Source: Datisca glomerata (lineage: Eukaryota > Streptophyta > Magnoliopsida > Cucurbitales > Datiscaceae). Taken from it: a stretch of DNA of 64,000 bases. The position numbers and the translations under genes are program-made. Numbering within the stretch: position 1 is the stretch's first letter; every line of letters starts with the position of its first letter. The stretch is taken from assembly GCA_003255025.1 (NCBI GenBank), contig QANY01013671.1, forward strand, positions 152,146-216,145. Reading direction: 5' to 3'. The notes beneath the pieces are model-generated. The model saw only the letters and a program-made list of their open reading frames with translations. It was not told the origin of the DNA and ran no database searches. Of the stretch, positions 52,065 to 63,998 are shown one piece after another.

Positions 52065-53693
52065 TTGTCTCAAATATTCTTGCTTGGAGAAGAGGAAAAG
52101 AAGTTGCTAAGTATATCAAAAGGGAGAAGTGACAGCTCCTTTTTGGCAAGTGGGTGTGATGAGGTCATCTTGGAGAAGAGTGAGGCTCAAGCTCCCAAGC
52201 TTCAACTTGGACAAAAATCTTCTCTTATCCTTTTTAATAAGGTAAAGGACACTCCAGGTAATTTTTTAATAGATAAGGCTTCTTCTCTCTTTCATCATGA
52301 TGTGGATAGCCCATTGGGGTGACAGGTGGCAGCTTCTTTGACGAAGGGGAAAGAGAAAGTTAGTGGTGCTTTGACAGGGGGGAAAGAGAAAGTCAGTGGT
52401 GGGACCTCTCCTTCATCTCCTTTCTCCCATAGTAACTCTCTTTCTCTTTCACTGAAGCTGTAAGAAAATTCAATCTATCAAGAGATATTGAAGAAAGTGG
52501 CCCCTAGTAAGGCTAAACCAGCTGGTACTTGGGCTGAAAAAGTTAAAGGCAATCAAAAAAAGAAGCTCAGCCTTGGTTTTGTGGAGTCTACAGCGGTGGA
52601 AAATGGTAATATTACAGTTAAGCTCCCTGAGTACATCTCTAAAGATAACTTTGCTCGCTGGGAAGGTTGTTTGGAGGGTTATTTTGTGGGCAGATCAGCT
52701 CCTCTCCATTTGGTCGAGTTAGTGGCAATGAAATTGTGGGAAAGTAGAGGCATCCAAGATGTCACAGCAGCAAAGGGTCCTTTCTACTTCAAATTTAGTT
52801 CTAAAGAAGATAGAGCTTCTGTTTTAGAGGATGAACCTTGGCGCCTTCTTGGTAGACTCATTATTCTCCAAGAGTGGCAGGCAAATGTTAAGTTCTCTAA
52901 GGAAAGCCTTGACAAGGTCCATGTTTGGGTAAAACTTTGGAATGTTCCAGCGGAGTTATGGACTGAAGAAGATCTAAGCCATATATCTCAAGTGCAATAG
53001 GTTTACCTTCTCATTCTGATTCTCTCACTGCCTCTTGCGCTAGGCATGGTTTTGCTAGAGTTTGTGTGGAGATCTCTGCCTCAGGAAACATTGTCAAGTT
53101 CTTCACTTTGGATCTTGGTCTTGATGGGTGGGAACCTATTACAGTAAATGTGGAATATGAGAGCCTCCCCAAGAGATTTGGGAAGTGCAATTTGTTCGGC
53201 CATGATTGCAACAACATCGCTATCCCTACCAATAAGTCAAAGGTGGTTGAAAGTACTTCTGGTACCGATCCTCGTAGTGATGAGAAAGAGACTTCTAGTA
53301 GATATCCTTCTCCTCATGACAATAGGGAGCTTATGGTCTTTGATGAGAAAATTCTAGCCCCTGTTCCTCTTGATATCATCTCAATGGAAGACCAAGACAA
53401 TGAATGGACTCAGCTGGTTAGTTAAAAAGAAGGTTAAGGGTCAAACTGATTATAGAGAGGAAGATGGTGAGTCTCATACTCATTCTGACCCTCCCATTGA
53501 TTTGGCTCCCCCAATTTCCTCTCCTATGGTTACTTTGGAAATTCAAGTTGGTCCTTCCCTTAAGCTCTCTAAATTCGCCTTGAGGAGGTTGAAAAGGAAG
53601 CAGAAGGCAGAAAGCTCTCTTTTAATTGCTGATCAGATTGCTCAGGTCTCTCCTGAGGATGTTGACTCTTCTTCTCTCCATGTTTATGATTAA
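52065..53693 (+). pseudogene. LINE D ORF1 remnant (DUF4283, degenerate knuckle)
   Basis: Pieces: 52065-52322 (GRSDSSFLASGCDEV), 52488-53000 (GTWAEKVKGNQKKKLSLGF, DNFARWEGCLEGYFVGRSAP, VWVKLWNVPAELWTEE) and 53066-53425 (LGLDGWEPITVNVEYE), then the basic tail to TAA at 53691-53693. The knuckle reads CNLFGHDC: the first Cys of the cluster is lost (RFGKC for RCAKC). Stops at 52320 and 52460, and frameshifts near 53000 and 53420, break it. It overlaps ORF2 by 8 bases (ATG at 53686). Confidence 0.85.
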
Positions 53694-56600
53694 TTTAGCT
53701 TCTTGGAATATAAGAGGGCTTAATGTCCTTCTAAAGCAAGGTGAGGTTAGGAAACCTTGTAGAGATTTCAAGTTATCATTTTTTTCCTTGGTTGAAACTA
53801 AGGTAAAATGTTCTAATTTTTCTAGGCTTACTAGATCGGTTTTTCCCAATTGGGTGAGTATTGGTAACCATTCTTCTTCTAGGAAGGGCGTAATTCGGAT
53901 TGCTTGGGACCCTAAAGTTTTAGATGTCCAATAAATTGATGCCTTGAGCAAGCTATGTATTGTAAGCTGACTTTTCTTCATGATAGGGCTGAGTTTGTTA
54001 TTTCAGGAGTTTTTGCAGCTAATGATGCTATCTCAAGGAGGTCTTTGTGGGATAAGCTTTATTCCCATAAGGTTTTGAGCCAGGGAAAGCCTTGGCTTGT
54101 TTTGGGAGATTTCAATGCTATTTTGAACCCTAGTGAGAATTGTGGTGGTGATTTCAAGTGGAAGGTGGAAGGATGGTACTATTGATTTTGCTGCTTGCCT
54201 TAATCATTTGGAGGTTCTTGATCTACCTTATAGTGGCGGCCAATTCACTTGGTGGAATGGTGGGGTTGGTGGGAGCAGTATTATGTGTAAACTTGATAGA
54301 GCTTTGGTCAACGGTGATTGAGCAGTGGATTTTCCTGCCACTTCTTGCTATTTTCACACTCTTGGTATCTCTCTTCACTCTCCTATTATTATTCAGCTTA
54401 AGGCTAATTCTACTAGACCTAAGCCTTCTTTTAAATTCTTTGACTAGTGGATGGAAATTTAGGGTTATTGGGCTGTTCTCAAGGATGCTTGGGACATTGA
54501 GGTGTATGGGATAACCATGTTCTGCCTTTGTAAGAAGCTCAAATCTGTTAAAAATGCACTTAGGAATTTTAATTCCTCTTTTTGCTCAGATATTACTAAA
54601 AGAGCTATTTTTGCTAGAGAAGTTCTCTCTAAGGTGCAGGGTGATCTTACTGCTGCCCCAAGTGATATTTCTCTCAAGAGGAAAAAATCAGATTTGCAGA
54701 GTTCACCAAGTACAGAAATGCAGAAGAAGATTTTTTAAGACAGAAAGCTAGAGTTGATTGGCTAGCTTCGGGTGATCATAATTCTTCTTACTTTTTTTAG
54801 AGGTTGATTGGAATGTTCTCTCTGAGATCCTTCCTAACTAGCTCCACAAGCTCATTTGGCAATTGTCAATGAGCCGTTTTCAGAGGAGGATGTGCACTCC
54901 ACCATGCATAGCTTGGGTAACAATAAAGCACCTGGTGCTGATGGGTTTTAAGCTGGTTTCTTCAAGAAAAGTTGGTATTTTGTGGCAACGATGTGTCAAA
55001 AGCTGTTTTGGAGTTCTTTTAGCTCCCATTCTTAATTAAGACAAATTAACTCTACTGCCATTGCTCTTATCCCTAAGGTTCCCAATCCTTATAAGGTTGG
55101 TGAATTGCCTATCTCTTTTTGTAATGTCATTTATAAATGCATTACCAAAATGTTTACTGATAGGCTTAAAAGAGTGCTTCCTGATCTTATTAGTAACAAT
55201 CAGACAACCTTTGTGCCTGGTAGAAGAATTGCAGATAACATTTTCTTATCTCAAGAGCTTGTTGAGGTTACCATAGGGCTTCTAATAACCACGGATGTGC
55301 TTTCAAGGTGGATATCAAAAAAAGCTTATGATAGATTAAATTGGGAGATTATTGGCAGAATATTTGATTACTTGGGGTTTCCTGACCACTTCTCTAATTG
55401 TGTGATGGAATGTATTTCTTCTCCTTGTTTTTCTGTTGTCGTTAATAGTGATTTAACATGCTACTTTTTTGGTGCTAAAGGGCTTTGGCATGGTGATCCT
55501 ATCTCTCCCTATCTTTTTGTCTTGGTAATGGAGGTTCTCACTGGTATTCTCAAGCATGTAGCTCTCAAGGCTGAGTTTGGCTATCATTGGAGGTGTAATG
55601 AGCTTGATATTGTTAACTTGTGCTTTGTTGATGATCTCTTTAAATTTTGCAAGGGTAATATTGCTTCGGCTCAAACTATTATGGATAGCTTAATCTTATT
55701 TGAGGCTCTGTCTAGGCTTCAACCTAACCTTCAAATAAGTCAGGTTTTCATGTCTGGGGGTTTACCCCACTACTATGCAAGCTATTTTGGATATTTGTAA
55801 TTTCAGAGTTGGGGAGCTCCCTATGAGATATTTGGGGGTGCCTTGATTACCTCAAAGCTTAACAAAACGGATTGTGTCACTTTGGTGCATCATATCACAG
55901 CTAGAGTGAAGTCTTGAGAGTCTAATTACCTATCTTATGTTGGTAGATTGTAGCTGGTTAAGTCTGTGCTTTATGCTATCTATCAATTCTGGGCTGGTTT
56001 TTTTATTCTTCCAAAGAAGATTTTACATATGATTCAGGTTGTTATGAGGAATTTCTTGTGGAATGCTTCAGCTATTAAGCATTCTGGGGCTAAGGTGGCT
56101 TGGAGTGATCGGTGTCTTTCTAAGTCTCAAGGTGGTTTGGGCCTTAGAGATCTCTCTTTGGCTAATGAAGTGGCTGTGGCTAAGCATTTTTGGTTTCTGG
56201 TCTCTTTAGTTAAAGCTTCTCTTTGGAAGGACTGGTGCAAAGTTTTCTTGATCAAGAAGAGCTCTATTTTTTTGGTTAAGCTTACCTCTAATCCTTCTTG
56301 GAGTTGGAGGAAGATTCTGAAAGTTAGAGACAAGTTTACTGGGTTTTGTAATGCTCAGGTGGGAAATGGTGAGCATCTCTCTCTTCTCATTGACCCTTGG
56401 CACCCTTTGGGGGAATTTTTTCAAAAGTTTGGGTCAAGGATTCAGTCTGGCACTAGTTGGGATTTGTCTGCCAAGGTGAGCTCTGTTATTACCAATGGTG
56501 CTTCGAACTGACCCTCTTCTAACACCCATGAGCTTATTACTATTAGGGATATTTCTCTTACTCCCCCTAGGGAGCACTTTATGGATCTCTTGGATTTGGT

Positions 56601-57175
56601 CTCCTTCTCCTACTGGTCGTTTCTCTGTGGGACATACTTATAGGGCCCTTGCTCCAGCTTATGAGAAAGTGAGATGGGCTCCTCTTTTTTGGTTTAAGAA
56701 ACATATCCCGAGATTTAGCTTCATTGCTTGGCTTGCTATCCTTAATAGGTTAGCAACTGGTGATAGACTTGCTATTTGGGTACCCTCTTCTGGCTCTACT
56801 TATAATACTTCTTGTGTCTTTTGCATGGAGCCTTTAGAAACTTCAGAGCATTTGTTTGTTACTTGCCCCTTCTCCAAGCACATTTGGCAGGTTATGTGTG
56901 GTTGGTGTGGTTTGACTTCTTCTCCTAGAAAATGGTCCCAATGGATTTCTTGGCTTCTTGTGAAAACAAGGGGAGGTGAGCTTGTGGGGCTTATTTTGAG
57001 GCTATCCTTTTGTTCCTTTATCTACCATATGTGGAGAGAGAGGAACTCTAGAGTGTTTGATGGCAGAATCAGAGATAAAAAAGTAGTTCTGACTAATATT
57101 GCTAGTGCTGTTAGGGGAAGGCTTTGGAGCTTGAAAGGCTTTACTGATTCTCCTCATAACAAATCTATTCAATGA
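53686..57175 (+). pseudogene. LINE D ORF2 remnant: endonuclease, RT, zf-RVT
   Basis: The endonuclease lies in pieces (53686-54470): NLASWNIRGLNVLLKQGEVR, VETKVKC, LVLGDFNAILNPSENCGGDF and CQFTWWNG-type words. Its SDHSP motif reads LHSP after changes. The linker is at 54500-54800, with a deletion before about 54800. The RT (55105-55800) has FVPGRRIADN, KKAYDRLNWEIIGR and HGDPISPYLFVLVMEVL (His for Gln before GDP). The catalytic word is CFVDDLFKFC, with both Asp kept and the preceding Ala changed to Val. The post-RT and zf-RVT frames (55966-57175) carry KVAWSDRCLSKSQGG, SCVFCMEPLETSEHLFVTC and IYHMWRERNSRVFDG. At least ten breaks. Confidence 0.87.
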
Positions 57176-57384
57176 GCATGGGGGTTTACTTCTACTAATT
57201 TTGACACTTAAGGTTCTTTGTGTAATTTTGTAGCCTAGTGGGCTTTGCTTTGCTAGCATTCTTGGGTTTCAATCTTTTTGTTGCCCTATGGTTTCACTTT
57301 TTGCTCTTGTAATATCCTGGGGTATGCCCCTTGTTTATTTGTAAGGTTTTAGTTCGATTTATAAATTTTTAATTTGCTGGAAAA

Positions 57385-57420
57385 AAGGTTTTGGGTAAGA
57401 ATTAGGAGAGTGGTGGTTAC
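57385..57420 (+). repeat. Satellite remnant between LINE D and LINE L
   Basis: ggttttgggtaagaattagg followed by agagtggtggtta matches the forward monomer words gttttggataagaatttgg and agtgtggtggtcatt, though only 36 bases remain. It lies between the A-tail of D and the T-run of L. Confidence 0.75.
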
Positions 57421-59535
57421 TTTTTTTTCGGTAAGCAAAAAAATGTATTAACCCAAAAAATACAAACAAATATATAAAAGGCATACCCCAGGAAATACTA
57501 AGCTACAAAGCCCAAAAAGAGATAAGTCTGGCTAGCTAAAGCCAAAACAAATCTAAACCCAAAAAAATAAGCCAATTAAATCCTAACGCATTACATAAAC
57601 AAACCAAACCCCTCGATACAAAGAAACAAATTAACATACTCAGCCCCTAAGGAGGCTCAAAATCGAAAGGTTGAGATCCCAAGCAGCTTGGAGAGACAGA
57701 TTCAACTCTGAGGCAAGGGCACCCCTAAGCAACCAAAGACTATCCCTAATGGAGCCCGAGATAACCTTGATCAAAACAGCATTATCCCTGATTTTTCCCT
57801 GGAAGATTATGAGGTTCCTCTCCCTCCAAATATGGTAGATAAAGGCTGTGAACAAAAGCTTCGGAATGGAGCTAACAAGGGACTTACCTCTGGCAACTAG
57901 GAGTCAGGAGATCCATTGACACCAGTTGGAGCGGGGGCTGCTCAAACCACATTTAGCTAGAAGACTGTCCCGAATTGGCCTTGTGGATTTGCATCCCACA
58001 AAAAGGTGCTCAGCTGACTCACTCCCACCCACGCAAAATATACATGAAGGGCTAATAGATGTAAGCACGGACCTATGTTCCATTCTATCCTTAGTCAGCA
58101 ACTTGCCTTTGATAGCCACCCAAGAGAGGAAGCTAAACCTAGGCACATGGCGATTGAACCAAATCAGCTTAGCCCATCTCACACACTCCCTATCCAGAGC
58201 AAGGGCTTTATAGGTATCTTTAACAGAGAAAAAACCCTTTCTTGCTAGGGGTCCAAGCCCAAGAATCCCTCACTAGACCCTTGGGAGAGGGGAGAGGGGA
58301 AAGGGGTATCTATAATCTCCATAAGCTCAAAAGTGTTTGAAGAGGGCCAATTCCAGCACCCATTTCGAATCACCTTACTCACTCTATAATCAATATCCCA
58401 CCCTGTACCCGAGAGAAGCCTTGGGCCAAATTTGGTAATGAGAACCCCCAAAGGATGCCATTGATCAGTAAGAAGCCTCACAGACTCCCCATTGCCAATA
58501 GTAACTTTGCAAAAGGGAGAGAATTTATCCCTCAAATTTCAGAATCTTTCTTCAAACCTAAGAGCAAGCAGAAGGAATAGGAGTAATAAAAATGAAGCTA
58601 TTATTCACTAAGAAGGTGAAGCAGCAATCCTTCCACAAGGAATAGCAATCATTTGAGATTAAGAACCAAAGGTGCCTTTCCACTGAAACTTCATTGGACA
58701 AAATCAAGTACTTTAAACCAAGACCCCCCTAAGATTCAGGAAACAAAGATCCTCCCAAGCTACTTTGGCCCCAGATTATTTCGCCTCATTAGCATTCCAA
58801 AGATAGTTCCTAATGGTTGCTTGGACCGATTTATGACCTTCTTGGGGATAATAAACAACCCACACCAGAATTGAAACATAGCTGGCAACACTGACTTGAT
58901 CAATTGAAGCCTCCCGACAAAAGATAAATATTTTGTTTCGCAAGATCTGATTCTGGCCACAATATTCTCAACCAAGGAGTCACAGTCAGTCTTTCCCAAC
59001 TTAGAAGTAATGAGGGGGACTCCCAGGTATCTCATAGGCAAAGAACCCACATTTAAAGGCATAATCTCCAAAATATGTTGTGGACAATATCAGACACCCT
59101 TGAGAAGAAGATCTGGCTCTTAAGAAGATTAGGCTGAAGCCCAGATAAAGCTTCAAAGAGAAGGAGACCCTCCTTAATAATTTGGACTGGTTTCACATTT
59201 CCTTTGCAAAAAATTAAGAGATCATCCGCAAAGCAAAGATTAACTATATTGAGCTCTTTGTACCTCCAATGGAACTCAAAGTTAGGGTCTTGGGCAGCAA
59301 AATGAAGGATGCCAGAAAGAACATCCATTACTAAAACAAATCAATAAGGAGAAATAGAGTCTCCTTGTCTGATCCCCTTGGCCCCTTTAAAGAACCCTTT
59401 CAGCTCACCATTGATATTGATAGAGAAAGAGGGGGTAGAAATACACTCCATAACACAGTTAGTGAAAATTTTTGGGAACCCCAAGCAATCAAGGATCCTG
59501 CCAATAAGATGCCAATTCAGCTTGTCACTCACTTC
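57421..59535 (-). mobile_element. LINE L, 5'-truncated, minus strand
   Basis: A T-run at 57421-57429, then 3' UTR with aaaaggcataccccagg at 57475, an ORF2 end, zf-RVT and RT up to the AYD-type block at about 59520. Head to head with LINE E through a 12-base inverted repeat. The subfamily differs from the others: the ORF2 end reads WDLNLSILSLLRG and the words are GC-richer. Confidence 0.9.
57640..59530 (-). pseudogene. LINE L ORF2 remnant: RT C-terminal half and zf-RVT
   Basis: On the minus strand, 59341-59586 reads SDKLNWHLIGRILDCLGFP and GAKGIRQGDSISPY (Ser for Pro after GD). 59053-59328 reads WRYKELNIVNLCFADDLLIF (FADD intact) and LSGLQPNLLKSQIFFS. 58760-59071 reads LPMRYLGVPLITSKLGKTD. 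58245-58535 and 57904-58182 read LLTDQWHPLGVL, KLIWFNRHVPRFSFLSWVA and CIFCVGGSESAEHLFVGC. The C-terminal piece 57640-57855 ends naturally at SLLRG. Stops near 59337 and 57902 and several frame changes inactivate it. Confidence 0.85.
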
Positions 59536-59557
59536 AGCATTGATTGTGAGTGACAAG
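59521..59557. repeat. Perfect 12-base inverted repeat at the L/E junction
   Basis: cttgtcactcac (59521-59532) and gtgagtgacaag (59546-59557) are exact reverse complements, separated by 13 bases. The right arm is normal LINE E ORF1 text (as at 9359-9372 in LINE B). The left arm replaces what should be a rc-AYDK word of LINE L, so it looks like a fold-back copy of the right arm. Confidence 0.9.
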
Positions 59558-60905
59558 GTGGATTTGACTTCTACCAAAGATGTCAAGGGCTGCCATGGTC
59601 GTGGGTTTGAGCTTGGAGAAATCTCTCTCTCCCCTAAACCAGATTCTAATGGAAAACAGAAGGTGAGCTCTTCTCCTCCTTCCCCAACTTCTTCTTCTAA
59701 AACGTTGCATGAGAATAGAGTTTATAAAGACCTTTTAACTAATAAGAGTGTTGCTCATGAGAAACCGGCTGGTTCATGGGCTGAAAAGGTTAAAGGTAAC
59801 CTGAAAAAGAAGCTAAGCTTAGGTTATGTGAGCTCTTCCTTTACGGAAAATGGTAATGTCACAGTTAAGCTTCCTGATTATATTACTAAAGATAATTTTT
59901 CTAGGTGGGAAGGCTGCCTTGTTGGCTACTTTGTTGGAAGGGCAGCTCTATTACACTTAGTTAAGAAAATTGCTTTGCAACTTTGGGCTAAAAGAGGAAT
60001 TCAGGAGGTCTCGGCTGCCAGAGGCCTTTTCTATTTCAAATTTGGCTCTGTCGAGGATAGAAAATCAGTCTTAGAAGATGGACCTTGGCACCTCTTAGGT
60101 AGGCCCGTTGTGCTTCAAGAGTGGCAGCCAAATGTTAAATTTTCAAAGAAGAAACTTTCAACCCTTCCAATTTGGGTAAAATTGTGGAATGTTCCAATTG
60201 AATTATGGACTGAAGAAGCTCTAAGTCACATTGCTAGTGCTGTGGGTATCCCTTCTCACTCTGACAATGCTACTGCCTCTGGTTATAGACATGATTATGC
60301 TAGAGTTTGTGTGAAAATTTCAGCCTCCTCTGATTTGATTAAGTTTTTCACCATTGACCTTGGCCTTGACGGATGGGATCCAGTGGTGGTGGAGGTGGAG
60401 TATGAGTGTCTACCTAAGAGATGTGCTAAATGTTGCCTCTTTGGTCATGATTGTGATGCTAAAGTGGCCCCTAAGAATAATCTAGCTAGTGAGGAAGAAA
60501 CCGCTAGCAAAGATTCTTCTCCCCAAGATAATAGGGAGCTTATGGTTTATGAGGAGCCAAAGGGTGAAATCTCTCCTCCCTTTCCTCTTAATACCATCCA
60601 TGTGGAAGACCAAGTCAATGAATGGACTCAGGTGGTTAGCAAAAGGAAGGGTAAGGGTCTCATTGTGCCTTGTGAGGATAAAAATGAGCCTCAAGCCTCT
60701 TCTGACTCTACATTGAGTTTGGCTCCCCCCAAAGCTTCCTCAATTGTCAATATCACTATCCAACATGGTCCTTCTCCCAAGCTCTCTAAATCAGCTTTGA
60801 AGAGGTTGAAAAAAAAAGCGAAAGGCTGAAGGCTCTTTCTTATTGGCTGATCAAGTTACCCAGGCTCCCCCTGAGAATGGTGACTCTCTCTCCCCCTTTT
60901 TATGA
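59538..60905 (+). pseudogene. LINE E ORF1 (5'-truncated, frameshift near the end)
   Basis: The frame from the junction reads SALIVSDKVDLTSTKDVKGC, the Ser-rich stretch, then the DUF4283-type domain (DNFSRWEGCLVGYFVGR, EDGPWHLLGRPVVLQEW, LPIWVKLWNVPIELWT), the CLPKRCAKCCLFGHDC cluster and EDQVNEWTQVVSKRKGKG. An extra A in the A-run at about 60811-60819 (LINE B has fewer) causes a stop at 60827-60829, some 25 codons before the normal end at 60905. The ATG at 59378 lies in antisense LINE L and is not a real start. Confidence 0.88.
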
Positions 60906-63900
60906 TTAATTTAGTTTCTTGGAATATAAGAGGGCTTAATGGCCTTCTAAAGCAAGCTGAAGTTAGGAAACTTTGTAAAGACTTTAAATTATCTTTTTGT
61001 GCTTTAGTTGAGACTAAGATCAAGTGTAATAATTTTGCTGGACTTTCTAGATCTGTTTTTCCCAATTGGGCTACTTTTGCTAACCATTCTCCTACTAGAA
61101 AAGGTAGAATTGTTTTAGCTTGGGATCCCAAGATTTTGGATGTTCTTCTAATTGATGCCTTTGATCAAGCTATGTTTTGTAAGCTAACCATTCTCCATGA
61201 AAAGACAGACTTTTTTGCCTCTGTGGTGTATGCAGCCAATGATGCTATCTCCAGGAAGCCTTTGTGGGAAAAGCTTGGCTCTCATAAGACATTAAGTCAG
61301 GGGAAGCCTTGGCTAATTCTTGGTGACTTTAATGCTATTTTGAAGCCTATTGAGTATTGTGGTGGTGATTTCAAGTGGAATGATAGCTCAATTGACTTTG
61401 CTTCTTGTCTTGATCATTTGGAGGTTCTCGACCTCCCCTATAGTGGTTGTCAATTCACCTGGTGGAATGGTCAAGTTGGTGAGGGTAGCAAGATGCGCAA
61501 GCTCGATAGAGCCTTGGTTAACGGTGATTGGGCTATGTTGTTTCCTGCTACTTCTTGCCATTTTCACACCCCGGGTATCTCTGATCACTCTCCTATTATT
61601 ATTCAGCTTAGGGCTAACTCAGCTAGACCTAATCCTTCTTTTAAGTTCTTTGATTTTTGGATGGATTTTGAAGGCTTCTGGGCTGCTCTTAAGGATGCGT
61701 GGGAGATTGAGGTGTTTGGGACAGCCATGTTTTGTCTCTATAAGAAGCTTACATATGTTAAATTTGTTCTTAAGAAATTTAATGCCTCTTTTTGCTCGGA
61801 TATTTCTAAAAGGGCTCTTATGGCTAGGGAAGCCCTCTCTAAAGTGCAAGCTGACCTTATTGCCTCCCCTAGTGTTGTCTCTCTTCAAGAGGAGGAGAAA
61901 ATTAGATTAGCTGATTTCACTAAGCTCAGGAATGCAGAAGAAGATTTTCTGAGGCAAAAAAAGTAGAGTTGATTGGCTTGCCTTGGGTGATCAGAATTCC
62001 TCTTTCTTTTTTCAGAAACTAAAGAAGAATAGAGTCAGATCCAGAATTAATCAGTTGGTTAATGAGGAGGGTGACCTTATTACTGTTGACCAGGCTATCA
62101 AAGATCAAATTCTTTCTTATTATGGGAATCTTCTTGGGACTTCTCACATTGATCAGGAGGTGGATTGGAGTGTTCTCTCTCAGATTCTTCCTAATAAGCT
62201 CTCTCAAGCTCACTTAGCTATCCTCAACCACCCTTATACAGAGGAAGACGTTCACACAACTATGTTTAGTTTGGGGAGTAGTAAAGCCCCTGGTCCAGAT
62301 GGCTTCTCTACTGGTTTCTTCAAATGATGTTGGCATATTGTTGGCAAAGATGTTACTAAGGCTGTTTTGGAGTTTTTTAGCTCCCAATCAATATTGAAAC
62401 AGGTTAACTCTACTGCCATTGCTCTTATACCTAAGGTCCCCAATCCTTCTAAGGTTGGTGACTTTAGGCCTATATCTTGTTGTAATGTTGTTTATAAATG
62501 TATTTCTAAAAAGCTTGTTGATAGACTTAAAAGAGTGCTCCCTGATCTTATTAGTAGCTACCAGACTGCTTTTGTGCCAGGGATGAGAATTGCTGACAAC
62601 ATCCTCTTATCTCAAGAGCTGGTTAGAGGTTACCATAGGCCTTCTAATAGTCCCAGATGTTCTTTCAAGGTTGATATAAAAAAGGCTTATGATAGCTTGA
62701 ATTGGGAGAGTATCGGGAGAATCTTTGATTGCCTGGGGTTTCCTGATCATTTCTCTAACTGTGTGATGGAGTTTATCTCCTCTCCTTCTTTCTCTATTGT
62801 GGTCAATGGTGAGTTGACTGGGTACTTCTCTGGTGCGAAAGGGCTTAGACAGGGTGACCTATCTCTCCCTATCTATTTGTGTTGGTTATGGAGGTTCTAT
62901 CTGGTATTGTCAAGCATGCTTCTCATAAAACGGACTTTGGCTATCACTGGAGGTGTAAGGAGCTTGGTATTGTTAACTTGTGCTTTGCTGATGATCTCTT
63001 TATCTTCTGTAAGGGTGATATTACTTCTGTTCAACTTATTATGGAGAGCTTAAACTTGTTTGAGGCCATGTCTGGTCTTCAACCTAATCTACAAAAAAGT
63101 CAGATTTTCATGTCTGGGGTCCATCCTTCCACTTCTCAAGCAATTCTGGACTTGTGCAATTTCAGCATTGGGGAGCTACCTATGAGATACTTGGGGGTTC
63201 CTTTGATTTCCTCAAAGCTTAGAAAAACAGATTGTATCACCCTAGTAGACCATATCACAGCTAGGGTGAAGTCTTGGGAGTCTAACTACCTTTCTTATGC
63301 TGGAAGATTACAGTTGGTTAAATCCGTGCTCTATGCTATCTTTCAATACTGGGCTGGCTTATTTATTCTTCCCAAGAAGATCTTAAATATGATTCAGGTG
63401 GTTATTAGGAATTACTTGTGGAACGCTTCAGCTGTAAAGCATTCTGGTGCTAAAGTGGCTTGGAGTGACTTGTGCCTTGATAAGTCCCAAGGAGGTTTGG
63501 GCCTTAGAGATCTCTCTCTAGCTAATGAAGTGGCTGTGGCTAAGCATTTCTGGTTCTTGGTCGCTTTGGATAAAGCTTCCCTTTGGAAGGATTGGTGCAA
63601 GTTTTTCTTGATCAAGAAGAGCTCTATCTTCTTGGTTAAGCTTGCCACTAATCCTTCTTGGAGTTGGAGGAAAATTCTGAAAATCAGAGACTAGTTTGCT
63701 GGGTATTGCAAAGCTCTTGTGGGAAATGGTGAGCAGATCTCTCTTCTCTTGGACCCTTGGCACCCTTTGGGGGCTCTTTCTCAAAGGTTTGGACCTAGGA
63801 TTCTTTTTGGTACTTGTTGGGATTGGACTACCAAGGTCAGCTCAGTGATCTAGAATGCAGCTTGGAACTGGCCTATTTCTAACTCCCATGAGCTTATCAC

Positions 63901-63998
63901 AATTAGAGAGGTCCATCTTCCCCCTCCTAAAGAGTCCTCTTTGGACTCTTGGATTTGAAGCATATTCCCAAATCTAGCTTTATTACTTGGCTTGCTGT
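60902..63998 (+). pseudogene. LINE E ORF2 remnant: endonuclease, RT, start of zf-RVT
   Basis: The ATG at 60902 opens NLVSWNIRGLNGLLKQAEVR; VETK, LILGDFNAILKPIEYCGGDF and PGISDHSPIIIQL follow, so the endonuclease looks complete (residues 1-235). An extra A before 61964 shifts the frame to a stop in the linker. It resumes at 61983-62327 up to APGPDGFSTGFFK, then TGA replaces AGA at 62325-62327. The RT at 62367-63053 and 62879-63694 carries FVPGMRIADN (Met for Arg), VDIKKAYDSLNW, a one-base deletion inside QGDP (about 62857) and intact CFADDLFIFCKG. TAG codons fall at 63692-63694 and about 63849. After DSWI the 100-base deletion removes the start of zf-RVT. Confidence 0.88.

Larger units (their letters stand above)
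52063..57384 (+). mobile_element. LINE D, 5'-truncated in ORF1, complete 3' end in satellite
   Basis: A plus-strand L1-type LINE of a subfamily related to A. It starts in ORF1 at SQIFLLGEEEK (head to head with C), and runs through ORF2 to the 3' UTR with cctggggtatgccccttgt at about 57316, ending in a short A-run after gctgg (57379-57384). Satellite text (ggttttgggtaagaattagg) follows. Many stops and deletions make it an older copy than B or E. Confidence 0.92.
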
